DNA of 64,000 nt from the NCBI GenBank assembly GCA_015179125.1, contig WHVA01000086.1:186001-250000 (forward strand), written 5' to 3'. The notes beneath the pieces are model-generated. The model searched no databases and was not told the origin of the DNA. It saw only the letters and a list, made by a program, of their open reading frames with translations. Position numbers and translations under genes: made by a program. Below are positions 23,011 through 41,200 of this stretch, piece by piece (position 1 is the stretch's first letter; the number at the start of each line of letters is the position of its first letter). The DNA is from Gautieria morchelliformis (taxonomy: Eukaryota > Basidiomycota > Agaricomycetes > Gomphales > Gomphaceae).

Positions 23011-25175
23011 CTATAATTCACTCTTTGGTCCCTGGTCCTTCCCAGATATGCTGAACAACGAGCCTACAGCACTCAAAATGTCTCCCACAAATCTCGCACA
23101 CATGTGCACACAGTCTGTTGTGGACCGTCGACAGGCATGCAATAGACTCTTTAATCTCCCAGGTAATGACCGCTCTACCAAACCCTCCTGTGGCGAGGAT
23201 GCATGCGGGGAGGGTCTTGACTTGGCAGGTTTCTGAAGGCAGTCACCGTATCATTGAAGAGCCGTACGGACAGGCGATAAGATTCAGGGCTCACCTTTTC
23301 GGAAGACGCTAGCGATTCGTGCGCCAATGAACGGAGCAACTCATCCTTATCATGACTCCCACGTCTAGCCCACATCTTTCTAAACTCATCCACGAATACT
23401 AACGATTCTGTGAAACGATGCAAAGTATTAATGAGGGCGACCACCTCCGATCTTTGCAGCAGGTTTGGATTCGCCTGCGGACTGACCAAAACACCACCGT
23501 ATTAGCCAGGTATCAAAGAACACAGAAAATAACGCACTCGAGTGCCTTCTCGTCCAGTTCAAATAAGACTTTCAGTGCCGTGCCTAAGCCGGACACCTGA
23601 ACCTTTCCCCACAGTCTGCATTTGTCACATCCCACACAATCCATAATCCGCGAAACGTTCCGGAAGTGCTCTTTGAATTCCTCTTTAAGGGTCTGTTGAA
23701 ATAGCGTGTAAGCTGCAAGTCAATCTGTGGTCTACATCCCTCACATTCGCGTTCTCGCCTTTGAACAAAACGCTCTCATCAAATCTACCGACACGCTTCG
23801 CAATTTCCATGACAGCCTCCAGGCCTTGCTTTGTCCGGACGTCCCCCCCTCATCTTCGTGCACCCCTTGCGGCGTGCTGCAATAATCATATGCGCCCAAA
23901 TAAGGCGAGAGGCGCGCGACAGCGCGAAGAAGTAAAACAGTGTTGAAATAGATATGATGTAGCCGTTCCGGATGAGAGGCAATGCGGTCGATGAAACATT
24001 GAAGATTAGGCCCCTGAGTAATCGAAATATGAATATAGGCGTCTTGCGCCCAAATATAAAAAAGAAGCTGACCCATTCGCCCGTACTCTGGTTGAAGTCA
24101 TGCCGACATATGTGAACAGAAATAGAGGCGTGCAATCCTGCGTAATGGATTAGACAATGCTCATGACGTTGTATTCAGTATGCTCTCACCGGAAATAATC
24201 CGGTAGTATACCCGCTTCTCTTCACACACATGCTTGTCACCCTCCTGAGCATCCAGTCCTAACAAATTGGTTTCTGAGATTGGTTGGCGGAGGCTATGTT
24301 CTGAAATTCCGAAACAGTTTTCCTCATATATGGACGCCCAGACCCGGTGTGCGGATGGGCCACTGTATCCTGTGAATCGTTCGGGGTTCTCTGTGAGATC
24401 AATATAATCTCCCTCCGCTAAGAAAGAGACATGTCAGGACTCGGACTCGAGGAACGTTGGTGACTGACTGACCAGCTTCATCGTCCAGAAAACAAAAGTC
24501 CGAGTCGCGGTAATAACACCCTGGAAGCGCTGACCGCTACAGGGTTGTCTTTGTTAAAACATTGAAGCATTCAAGGCGTTACGATTCAACGAACCTGCTC
24601 TTCAGTTGGGACCTCCACCTTACTTAACGCTGCCGCTCTCCATGCTGGAGGGATTTCGCTCTGCCAGCAGCTGAGAACGACCAGGTTACATAAACCAATG
24701 TACATACCTCATTGACGGTTGTTATTCCACATTCCCTGTTCATACAGAAGCCATTCTCCTGCCAGAAAGGACATTCGCGGTATAGGTCGGCTCGAAAGTA
24801 TTTGAAAAATGGGGCCCTGACAAGTTCGGCCAGGGATGCATGCAGTTCATGGTTGACAGATTCTACCGACTCGTAGTCACATAATGTGGTTTCTATTGGC
24901 CCTGTTGGCTAAAGACATATGAAGTTGAAGAAGCAACCTTACGATGGGGAATGGCGCACCTTGCTGCATACAGCTTGCTGTGCGGGTTGATGCTCCAATA
25001 CGTCTTGAACGTCACGCTCATAGTCAGATGGTGCGGATTTGGTGAGGAAAGAGCGCTTAGATGCCGGGTCAGGCGTATGCAGTGAATGTTGTGTACGAGA
25101 GGGGGCCGGAAAGTTAGCAAGAAAGACGAGGAGTAGGGACGGAAGGCGATGGAGATTGAGGTGGCTGAGTCGCAT
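23011..25175 (-). CDS. ERO1: Endoplasmic reticulum oxidoreductin ERO1
   Basis: The start at 25175 gives [20 protein letters not shown], a signal peptide. Then come [39 protein letters not shown] with FCMNRECGI (the shuttle-cysteine region), [69 protein letters not shown], and the active site [15 protein letters not shown] (C-x2-C-x2-C) followed by [12 protein letters not shown] and [18 protein letters not shown]. This FAD enzyme passes electrons from protein disulfide isomerase to oxygen in the ER lumen. The reading frame ends KPAKSRP... to GPKSEL at 23011; the final KSEL loosely resembles a KDEL-type retrieval signal. Many introns; no disabling change seen. Confidence 0.92.
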
Positions 25176-26390
25176 CGTAGGACAACTGGGGAGAGTGTCA
25201 AAGAGTGGCCGTCAGTCCTGCAAGTGGTACTGTAGGTATTACTACTGTATGGTATTATAAGTAGTCAGCACGTGACGCAAGCTGTCGTGTCATCTTGTTG
25301 ACACGCGGCCGGCCAGTGACCGACCACGCTCAAAACTCCTATGCCGCAAAGTCCAGTGGACGAGCTGAGAGGCAAGCTTATACCTAACAGACGGCGAAAC
25401 AATTGCAAGGGTTTTACATATGGCGCTACGGTCAGTTGATAATCAATTATGTCCGGATGGCTCTGCTTGAATATCTGTCGACTCAATATCGACTATACTA
25501 AACTTTCAGATGGCAGAGGTAGCGGTTACATTCTTAGTCGGATTCCACACCTCCTTGACTAGAGAAAACTGAATAATCTGTAGGGATCTGTACCGTAGCT
25601 CAGATCTCAGTCGTATCACACCGGTACGACTGAGATCTGACCTCATACGGTGCAGGTTCCTATTTTGGGTTCTCACCTATGCATACCGCGGTATCGCTAG
25701 CGCAAGGAATTCAAGATCGGCCTCAGGTGAACCATTTGCTTGTTAGCTCTGGTGGATCATCGATCGCTGCGTGAGCTTCGCCACAACTTTTCAGCTTGAT
25801 TGCAGGTCCAACACTGTCCCAGCCCGTGAAGTCTGGCAAACTCGATCGGTTTCTTCCGGAGTTGGCGGGACATCAGGGCATCAGGCAACGTTAACTGTTG
25901 GTGTGAGCCGATAAAACAGTTTGAGACGGTATATTGACGCATGACCCTTGATTATCGAAGTTCTGGTTTGGCTGAAGGTACGATCGCTACCCATCCCTCA
26001 GCCCGAAATCTATCCACAGCATGGATAAATTACACCTTCTCATCCTGTGTGGACTTGTTTACCCTCAAAGTCTTCCCTGCTAACTATAGAAGCCGTCATA
26101 TTGCTGGGTCCTGTACAGCTCACTTAAAGCTGAGCGCTGAGAGCTTGTTGGACGTCATTAATGACTTCTTTGAAGGTGCTAGCTAGTAAACTGACATCTG
26201 CGAGAAGCGCTATACTTTTTTCTACGTAAACGTGTTCTGTACGCTTTCGAATTACTCGGCGGCGTGCAGGACTACCTAGCAGGGTCAACTTGCAGTACAC
26301 GATGCATTACATGAATATAAATGGACTTATTATACATCCCCATGAGCACAGCGATGAAGCATGACAGATACAGTGAGAGGCTCGATCTTA
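25176..26390. other. 1.2-kb stretch without an assigned gene
   Basis: The interval contains the ERO1 promoter side, a strong hairpin (25601-25639) and short frames on both strands at 25740-26190 (for example a plus-strand frame ending LLDVINDFFEGAS). None matches a family I know. A small undetected gene between 25700 and 26190 is possible. Confidence 0.4.
25601..25639. repeat. 15-bp inverted repeat (hairpin)
   Basis: CAGATCTCAGTCGTA at 25601-25615 is followed after 9 nt (TCACACCGG) by its perfect complement at 25625-25639. A transcript would fold into a stable stem-loop. It lies in an intergenic stretch and does not coincide with a recognised terminator or RNA family. Confidence 0.6.
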
Positions 26391-27791
26391 CTATTTTGCC
26401 TGTTTTTTGAAGAATGTCGAAATTTTCGACATGCCAGTCGTGTTCACCTGACGAACGACATAAAAATACGTTTTAACATACAGTATTAAGTAATTACCTT
26501 CATCAATTTGGAAACGCCCTTGGATGATTGTGATACCGCCTTGCGTTTCTTCTCGTTCTCGTTTACTTTCAGAGTAGGCGTAGGACATGTAGGATTTGGT
26601 AGATTTGTCTCATCTGTTAGAGCCTGTATGTGTGCTTCAAGAGCTGCAAAACTGGGAGCATTCGATGAGTAACTGGCTGGCCAGATACAGTAAGTCTTAC
26701 TCGTGTGATGCAATGAGTTTGCTTGTCATATCTGGTGGGAGGTATTGAGAGACCATTTCACAGGCCACCCGAGTGCGACCAGCTGCAAGTATCGTCGATA
26801 AGACACGTCTCGAGCAATCAAATGATTAAGCTACCCTGTCGCAATTCACCCTTTCCCTCATCCAATAATCCATCCTTCGCCAATTGGCGTTGCAGGGATG
26901 GATATACGTCAAACACATTAGACTGTGATAGACGAGCAACCTTGGCAGAAATGCTTTGCAAAAGTTTCGAATGAGAATACCGATATACAGTCAGTTCCTC
27001 CGTGACCTCTTAAATAGACAATTTGATGAGCCGGGGAATTTTGGCGAAATATAAAGACAGCATAAAAATGACAACCTTTAGAGTCACATATCCGGTTTAA
27101 TGCGCCACGCACGCAGTCTAAGGTGGCCAGTCTTAATACGTCCTGACCTTTGATGGCAGATCCTTGAGTTAGTTTTGATGCTGCTTCTTCAAAGATATCG
27201 TCTGCTGGCCGGAAGTTTCCTATTGATCCGTCTAGCTGAGAGAGTATAAGGGATTTTCTTTAATGACTTCCAGTGAGCTCACAGGCTGTGCTGCTTGAAG
27301 GATAGGTATAAGTAGGAAGACAGGATCTACGGGCGTCATCAGAAGCAGCTTTCCGTCTGGGAAAATAGTAAGTCGATATGAATTACTACAAACGTTGAGT
27401 GGTAGCGTGCCTGCAAGGATTTGGTCTCCCTCCAAGAGCCAGGAGCGACTCGAGTTTGGCGCGATGGCCTGGACTTCCAGGATAGACGACGAGGTTTCCC
27501 TCCCAGATACTGCTGCATTGGTAATATGAGGAAGAAAGAGCGAGGGCACGCCTAGAATAAGTGGTTAGAAGGTATTTTCATCAGTATTCATTCTTCTCGT
27601 TGATAGAATGCGGTGACGAACCTGTCCGGGGATGAGGCAGTCTCAAAAGCTGTAGGTGCCCTGATGCGAACGGTATGCCGCCTTTGTTCCCTGCGTCAAG
27701 GGCACAACAGACTTCTGCGGATGGCTCAGTGAAACTGGAAACCAACTATGATGATTTTACTACCAGCAGGTGCGATGGTTATGTGCGCCAT
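26391..27791 (-). CDS. RNH202: Ribonuclease H2 subunit B
   Basis: Exon 1 starts MAHITIAPAG (27791) and splices at a GTAGTA donor to NKGGIPFASGHLQLLRLPHP. After another intron follow GVPSLFLPHITNAAVSGRE, SRSWLLEGDQ and DGKLLLMTPVDPVFLLIPIL, the RNase H2B triple-barrel signature. The next exon reads LDGSIGNFRPADDIFEEAA, then a helical part (KVARLSQSNVFDVYPSLQRQ) and VACEMVSQYLPPDMTSKLI. The C-terminus ends GMSKISTFFKKQAK (stop at 26391), which matches the noncanonical PCNA-interacting peptide at the end of other RNase H2B proteins (M-x2-I-x2-FF). The subunit supports removal of ribonucleotides and RNA-DNA hybrids in the nucleus. Internal exon limits are approximate; the gene seems intact. Confidence 0.88.
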
Positions 27792-27975
27792 TTGGTGACA
27801 TGTAGTACTAGGGCCGAACGTTACCCTTGTGGACGCGTTATTTGGGTAAACAAACAAAGCAAAAACTCTGTACCTGGGACGTTATACACAAGTACTCTAC
27901 AATCTACATGTTTCATGCTGTTACATATATCTAACAGAGGTTCGCAGCGAAAGTAACCAAGAAAAGTCAAGAAAA

Positions 27976-30900
27976 TCATGGCGCATACGTGTACGCTGGG
28001 CAATCCGCAGAACGAAATGCCTTGATAGCTCCCGTCATATTGAAGGTCGAGTAGAAACCGCTGTTCACTGTTTTCCATGACCCAGCTGACTGTGCCTTAA
28101 TGTGACACAAATCTCGCATGGCAACATCAAATGGAAACCTTGAAAATCGGGAACTGTCAGTGAATCTTTTTTCTTGGTGTTCTGTTTCCAGAACGTAAGC
28201 TGTAGACACTTTTGATTATTTCTTGGCTTTTTGAAGGGAACACAAACTTTCTCACCGTATGATGCCCTGCAACGTTTGACCTCTTCCGGACTCAGCACAA
28301 TAAACTCAGCATCTGCCGGCATTTGGCTGAAAGACAGCGAAAGCTCCCTCAGGATATTCTGTCGCTGCTCGATTGGCTTCTCAGTAAACGTCGGACTGTC
28401 CTTCCGAGGCGAGGTGAGAGAACGACCAGTACGGCCCTTCCCCGTCCCTTTCACCTCCTGACGCATATACTCTCGGTGTTTCTCGCGGACAGCCTCGACG
28501 TGTCTACGAATGATTTCGAGTTCGCGCTTCATGCGATCATTTTTGTCGATTTCGATTAACCGACCGGCACGTTTCACTGCTTGCAGCCACGGCGCCTCAA
28601 GCTCAGGATCCACAAATGATGCGGCGCTCGTAATACCATGCTGAGCCTTAAACGCCTGGCGGGCGGTGACAAGGAATTTCTCGAACTCAGCCATATGGTG
28701 ATGGTATTTTTTTCTCCCAGCCTCTTTCAGATGGTCCATAATAAACTTAATGTGAGTCATCTTTCCTAGTCGCCGTGGAGGCTCATCTTGGGGAGGTAGA
28801 TTAGAGAAGGGTTCGAGAATGGATTCTTTCCAGGCAGGCTTGCCACATCCTAACAGCACCGCACTGCTTAGCAAACGGGTTCTGACAAGCCGACACTCCA
28901 TACCTTTGTACGACAGACGATCCTTCGTCAAAATGTCTGTCTTCACGGTCTTCCCGGTCTTGCTACTGTCCAGCACAGCACAGAACCTTGAAGATGGAAG
29001 CTTGGGTGAGAGCAAACAAGAAAGCGGACATTTAGTAAACGTACATGTAAGCCAGGCGCCAGGCTTCGTCGTGCTCATAACCATACTTGTAAACCGCTAT
29101 GTCGTGCCAGTTAGAGTACTGACCGACGAGGGACACATCTTTTAGGGAGGCCAACAAATAGTCTTGAAGGCTTTCAGCCACTGTGACGGGCATGTCGTGC
29201 TGGGCCTTGTGTTTCTCAAGGAATTCGTCAACAGTCATGGTGTCTCTTTCGAAAGCGTCATCAATGCCGAGCGGAGGATCCGCAAATTTATCATCGGGAT
29301 TTCGGAATGCCTTTACAATACTTGGTTCCCAGATGACATGGGCCGTGTCTACAATTAATGGTCCATCGGTTCTAACAGCGCAATGAAGGGAAGTCTTACC
29401 ACCGTCATAATCCCCACCACCAAGCATCGATGCAAGGGAGCGCTCGCCTCGAACACTGAAGATGATGACATCGCGATACTTGCGAAGCTCATCTCGCCAA
29501 ACAGCTCGTACCTAGCTAAAATGAGACGCGTGTATGCAATGAGGATATGGCATCACCTTCTGTACATCGGACGGGACGCAGCAAGGATGTCTCGTGACCT
29601 AACGTTTGCCAGTCTGTCAAAGAAATCCTGGACCATGATGGCTGGCCTCACCAATACGTCCCCTAGGAGATGATCCGTTATTAAGTCATCTTGGCCGACT
29701 ATGTTTTCAGAGCTTTTGAGGAATATCTCTCCTGCTTCCAGAACATTACATGGATCTAATGGCTGGAAGATTAGTCGAGTACCATATTTTCGATAAGGAA
29801 ACCGACCGGGTACAATCCACGCTTCTGCTGAACGAGGTACCACAATTTTATATTTTTCAATATAAGAATTCAGGGCCTGTGAGGTGTCATTTCGATGTGT
29901 GACAATCGTACAATACTCTACGTCTATCCACTCACCTTCTTAAAGACCTCCTTGAGCTTCATAGCAAGTATACCGCATGACTGGGGTTGAAAACCTGAGT
30001 CTAGTAACACCATGGCTGTTTCTTCAAGAGAAGAAGGACAACCAGAAAATTCATCAGGCCACCACGCCTTGGAACGTGTCGGTATGTCCACGGCATCCTC
30101 GTCGTCATCTTGTTCCTCGTCGTCCTTGTCCCTGGAGCCGAATCCGAGAACCCTAGACGACCCTGCTGCCTCCCTGGACATTCTCGAACGAATGACGCTG
30201 CCATTCACACCAGCAATGATAGCCCATAAATTCTGCATGGCATAATGTCCAGACCATTGAGTCAAGCTCGTCGCTATACCTTGTAAGCCGTCGCTCATCA
30301 ACCCTTCGAATACATCGTACGTAACTCCATTTTGCGCCAGGTTCACGATGATTTCGGTAGATAGTCGTGCTGGGTGCTTGAGCTGGGACCTACGAAGGAC
30401 GTCTAGTACAAGATGCGCTCGGTCACGTCTGAGATTCGGATGATATACTATCTTCGTTTGTGACGGTCTAATCCACACTCGAAACGGTTCGTCGGACGAG
30501 CCGTTGTCCTCAGGATGCAGTAAGAGTAAACCCTTGAGCAAGGCAGGATACAAATGTCAACCAGAGTCATTTCAAGTATAAATCATACCTTTGCACCGCC
30601 GAGACGATACTGAATTGCACAAGGGACGAGATCCCAATTGAACTTATATTTGGTTTGCACCAAAGTCGCCATATTTGTGTATCCTTCGCCGTCTGTCATG
30701 ATATCTTTCGATTCGGGTTTTCGTTCGGCTTTGAGCGCCGTTTGGCCTGCAGGCGAATCTAACAAACGAGTAAGTCAGTTGCGCAATCCAGACAAGCAAG
30801 CGAAGGCCAACAGAGGTCATCTATTTCAATACAATTTTCAGCCAATATTTCCACACCTGGGGCTGAGTTTGATAGCCCGAGGGCCATGCGCGCACACCAT

Positions 30901-32613
30901 TTTGCAAGGGACTTGGCAGAAAGGATGACACCGATGTATATGAACTTGAAAAGGACTTGTTCTTACCTGGTCTTTGTTAAAGGCCATTGGATTATGCCAC
31001 TCCAGGAAATGAGCCAAAGAAATTCGGCCACCATGAGGGTCTTGCTGAAGGCGTCCAGAGCTATAGGTAGAAGGGAGCTCGAACAAGAAGACGCTGTGAT
31101 CCTTTGCATAGAAAGCTCGGAAAACCCGTCCGTGTATAACAAAGTTATTTTTGAAGAACGTGAGCAGGCCTTCGAAGCCTACGGTTAGCAAGTTAAATGC
31201 CATCGATGCACGTAACTTAACGATTGTTCTGTCGGTAGAAAACAGATTCTGGAATTCTAACCCTCACGAATCGACGACTGCCCCATCGTCGGAAAAAGCG
31301 AGTGGAAGCACTAAGTTCTGGGGAGTCTAGTTCAAGGCGATATTCGTTGTTTGATATATTCCCAGATTGCCCGTTCTGGCGTAGTCTGGCGATAAACGCA
31401 ATTTTCCCACCATACCAGTCATCTTGGAGGCTGTTACAACCGAGACCACTCAAAGGGTTGTCGTTAAGCGCCGCTTCCTCTTTGTCAAGCTCAGCCCAAG
31501 GCAACTTGAACAAGAAAGATTAAGCAAAACAACCAAACAGTCTGAGAGCAAGTAGTACCCTTGTGTTTAGCTCTCTTTCAAATGCTTCTTCATATGTTTG
31601 ACGATATCGACCTTCCCCTTTCTGTGGACGAAGAAGCCGCTCGACACGAGGCGCCGCAACAGCATTGGGGCCAGCTAGCTTTTTGATGACATATAGTGGG
31701 ATATCGTCATACCGAAGCTTTTGAGAAGACACGAGCCGAGCAATCTCCCACTGTACCCCCCAAGAAAGCTGGTATTTATTGAAGAATGGCTGGTGCCTGT
31801 CGCTGTGGGCTATGAGTATTAGTGGAGGTTTTGGTGCAGAACTTGAATCTCGCAGGAATACGTCGGTATTTTGGGACGTGTGGAACAGCCTTGCTGAAAT
31901 ATCCTCCCTCCCGAGACCTTCGGGTTTGCGACGCTGAGCAGGCCCTTGAGCAATAAAGGGATCGTCACGTTCACTTAATGATCGCTTTCCAAGACAGTAA
32001 GTCCGGTTGCTACTGTCCGGATGTAGAGTGCGAACCTCCACGTGTCCGGGGCCAGAGGGATGTTTTAGACTGGTGACATCGATTCCGATAGGCTCATCGC
32101 GGCGTCGCCAAGAGCTCTCCACCTCTTCGAGTTCTGATATGGCGTCAGTGGTGCGATCCAGGGTCTCGCTTTTGATCTGCTCACCTTTTTCAAGTAGCTT
32201 TGCTCCCGCATCATCGATGTCGCGAATGGCGCTCTCATCAGGGGTGAGCATTCCATCCCATAATTGAGACGAGCCCTACATTAACAAAGTTGCTGTCGGG
32301 GAACAACAACGATAATAAATGACACACCCGTGAAATTTGGGAATGTATAGAGCTAATCGATGTCGCTCTCCTCAGCTTGCCCTCTCCTGGAACATCAAGA
32401 AGTTCTTTGGTTAAGATTGGCCTGTCTTAGCTCGGTCATATCAGATAACCTCGTGATCTATCGCACCGTATGGCTCTGGGTTACAGTCACCCCCGTCCTC
32501 CGAGTCCGACACAGCTGTCGGTTACAGTAATTCAGCATATATAGTGTCAGTTTTCCAGCGAAATACTCAGCACTTTCGTAGTAGCCACTGTCATCACCTA
32601 TCGGCTTGGGCAT
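27976..32613 (-). CDS. rdp1: Cellular RNA-dependent RNA polymerase (RNA silencing)
   Basis: A long, many-intron gene. A likely first exon starts MPKPIGDDSGYYESAEYFAG (32613). Later blocks are ILIAHSDRHQPFFNKYQLSW, HGRVFRAFYAKDHSVFLFEL, ESKDIMTDGEGYTNMATL, PFRVWIRPSQTKIVYHP, EAGEIFLKSSENIVGQDDLI and VLVRPAIMV. The catalytic loop MLGGGDYDGD lies at about 29400-29412 and 29341, with the last Asp codon split by an intron. After it come GQYSNWHDIAVYKYGYEHDE and a C-terminal SRFPFDVAMRDLCHIKAQSA ending at 27976. The DxDGD loop and surrounding order are those of eukaryotic QDE-1/RDR enzymes that make double-stranded RNA for quelling-type silencing. About 1,300 aa are expected. The first exons are less certain than the core. 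Confidence 0.87.
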
Positions 32614-32956
32614 ATTTGAGGCCTATTGTGTGGAAGTGGCACTTAAAGCAGTTGTTCTGGCTGCTTCCATGCAGCAGGCTGCCATGAGCCAGGCTCATGA
32701 CCGATCGCGACGAATAGGTCACGCGGCCAAAACAGGTCCGATTTATACAGCGGGTAACTCAAAGAGACGGAGATGAGCCGAATTCTTTTTAATATACTGA
32801 AGATGCCATACATGGGCACCATTACAAGATAAAGTGACACAAAATGGTACTCGTATAGGATGCAGTCGGGAGCAGAAATAATACTAACAAGAACCGAAAG
32901 AACCACCCAGTACAGGCGAGTTGGAAAGGTATCAGCGACAGGCTATCGAAGTCAAA
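32614..32956. other. Intergenic: RdRP upstream region and CHD1 3' flank
   Basis: About 340 bp between two minus-strand genes. It must hold the RdRP promoter and the CHD1 polyadenylation region. No further feature is recognised. Confidence 0.5.
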
Positions 32957-38222
<5,266 letters not shown>

Positions 38223-41200
38223 GTGCGGTGGTGGGGGTGGAGGGCAAAGGGTGGTTGATGTCTGAAGCGGTCACCGTGCGAAGACCTTGCGCGGCGCTGC
38301 GTAGTTGGCGCCATCGCCGTCCACATCGCCACCCCAACAACAAATTGTAGATTCTTGGAAAAAAAGGCCATGTGCCTACTAGTCTGCTCATTGTTTTCTG
38401 GTTTGTAGGTACATGACAATATCTAACTGCCGACGAGGAGAAATTGGCCAAATTTTGCAAAATCAGCGCGCTCAATCTGGATTCTTGGTCGTCAACGCCA
38501 CGCACGTCTCTTGGATTGGGCACATCACTATCCCGCGGCGAGCTAGCTGCCGGGCTCAATGATTAGATGGTTTATACTATACGCCCAAGCCGAACATCCC
38601 CCTATCGCCCACATCGTCACCTTCTCGGCGCTCTTCGAGGGCTATCCGCTCTCGGCGTCGTCTCCATAGATCCAACAGAAGACTTTCCTTTCAGAATCCT
38701 GACGTCGACGTTCCCGTGCTCATGTCCCTGGCACCGTGCTCGATTAAGCCCTCTGCCCACCGTGACTCCCAATGACCATGCGTCCACTTTCTCCCACCGC
38801 GCCGGACACCGGCCTCCACCGTGTGAAGCCCTGCAAGCCGCTCTCGACACGTGCACGCTCTCTCAGGCAGCTCTCCTCGCCTCATTAGCCACCCTTTATG
38901 CCTCGTCTCTCGCCTACGACACGGCGAGCACATGCTTTGATCCCGGTCGAGAAGAGCGGCTGCTGTGTTCCTGCACGTAATCAATTCTCGCTCTTCGGCT
39001 GATAGCGACGTTCTTCCAACACAGATCGTCCCAGTGTCATCTTCCCGCGGTCCCATGTCGCCCTTCCGTTCTCCACGCAAGGAACAAGTCGTGCGGCCCA
39101 ACGAACATGAATGATCATGATATACCTCTCGCTGACAGGACGTATCAGAACGAGTCTCGTGATTATCGGCAGGGTCGGGCACATATGATGCACACTCCAC
39201 CGATAGCTGCCGCGAAGCCATCCAGGCCCCGAGCGTCATAGTCAGCAAGGTCAATGCAAAGCAAGGCTGTTCGTGGGTAACGTTGGCTGTGCGGTAGCAT
39301 TGAGCAATAATGCCTCCATTTCATCTACAAGCTACAGCACGCTACACAGCTAGTCATGAAGATACCTTCTCAAGGATGGCAGTAGTGTACGTTACTAATG
39401 CGGAAGAGAACATTGACGCATATCCACATAATGCAACCGCTGACAGCCATAAGCATAGTAAGGACCAGCGAGGTGACAGAATGGTGGTATAGAGCTGAGA
39501 TCGCACCATTGCGTGACATGGCTTCGCAGACTCAGCCACTCCCACATCGTTGGGTACAGGTACAGATGAGCTGGCTTGGGATTCTCTACACTCGTTCACA
39601 CGCTACATGCACCGTTAGGCTGGCTGTTCTGACCATTGCAATATACGAGAACGAGACCTCCGTTGCATATCTTGGTGATCGGCACCAGCGTAAGACTTGG
39701 AGGCCTGCGTGTATATCCAGTTCATCTTCGGCTTTGCATGTGCATACCCAGGCGGTGGAGGGATCAGTGCTGCTGTTTATCCCAAGATATGCAGCTGCTG
39801 ACACAGACAAGACGGTCGTGGTGGCGACACCACGGACGAAAGAGTTACACCCTGGTAGGCAATTCACGGGCAATGGCAGAGGGCATCAAGACTTGTTGAA
39901 GACTGTACCATATTGAGCGGGTAATGAGCATCGAGGGTCGCAGGTATCCTTGCCTGTCGCGCGTGATACTGTGAACCGCGCACATATGACACCGCCAGAA
40001 CGAGAAGTCTATCGGAAACCTTGCGACTGAGTGCAGAGCTTCACACATTGGGCTTGTCAGTGTTCGCATTGTTTTCGATCGCAGCCACTTCTATGTCCTT
40101 CAATGGGCACTAGTATATGATCGAGCCTGTTCGGCGAGCCAGACAGTTTTGGTCAGACAACAGACTCCACTGGATGTCGATTTGTCACGCATTCCAGGAA
40201 GATGGCCAGCAGAGCTCACAGGCTGCTGCGTGCAAGACACACGCTTGGCCAAAGCACCAAGATCAGAATCATGTCCTCATTCGGATGAAGGACGACATTA
40301 GAGGCTCAGAGCAGTGGGCGATGTCAGGGCGTGGTCTAGGGTCATCAAGTCGAGAGGGCTGGGATTAGGCACGACCACCTCAAACAGTCGAGAGACAGGA
40401 ACATCGGCATGAGAGGCAAAGCGAAAGCCCACGAGGCATACGAATGTTCAACGCCTAGGTGTCCACCGTTCGTACAAAAGAGCAGCAGCTGGGTCCTCCC
40501 TCAGGCCAATCTCCTGCCGCCTAGACTAGAAGGGCTTTCGAGGATGATGTAGTCGTATGCGCGCGACAGGCCATGCGCCTCATACCAGATGGCGGCACCT
40601 GTGAGTCGCCACACTAGCATGCCAGAAATCGACTGAGATAACTGGAGCGGAGGAGACAGGTCTGCCTGGGCGCCGAGGCTGCATTCACAGTTCATGCACC
40701 AGCCTGTAGAGGGTCTGCCGCGCGGAAGCAAATTTGATCCCGTCGTCCATGGGCAAGAAACGAACCTCCAAGGCTGGCAGCTCACGGGCTTCCGCGACCG
40801 TCAAGGACGCAAATACAAGCAACAAGCGAAAAGCCAAAAAATGGTCGAAAGACAAGGCGCGACAAAAGCGAAAGGAGCTTGACGATCAAGTCGATGCAGT
40901 CTATGCCGTGGGTCTCATATTCTTACAGGCTCCCAGCTGAGCGCTGAACTGCTGTGGCTCTGTATATAGGCTATCCAGCCAATAACTCCGTTGCCTAAGT
41001 CGCCAGATCGTGCCCTGGACGATGTTGTGGCTGTCAAAGCCTTGGAGGAGTCTCTTCGAGGATTATAGTTATTCCGCCACAGAGATGCAATCTTCCAAAG
41101 TAGGTGAGAAGGTTAATTGTACGACCGCCAGGAGCCTGTATATTTAACCATCTTCTCTGTTGAGCAGCCATGGCACTTCCGAAACATGTTGAGGCTTCGT

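Noticed and set aside
39398..39916. A 172-codon plus-strand frame
   Set aside because: No domain or splice support; composition looks random, and opposite-strand frames overlap it completely.
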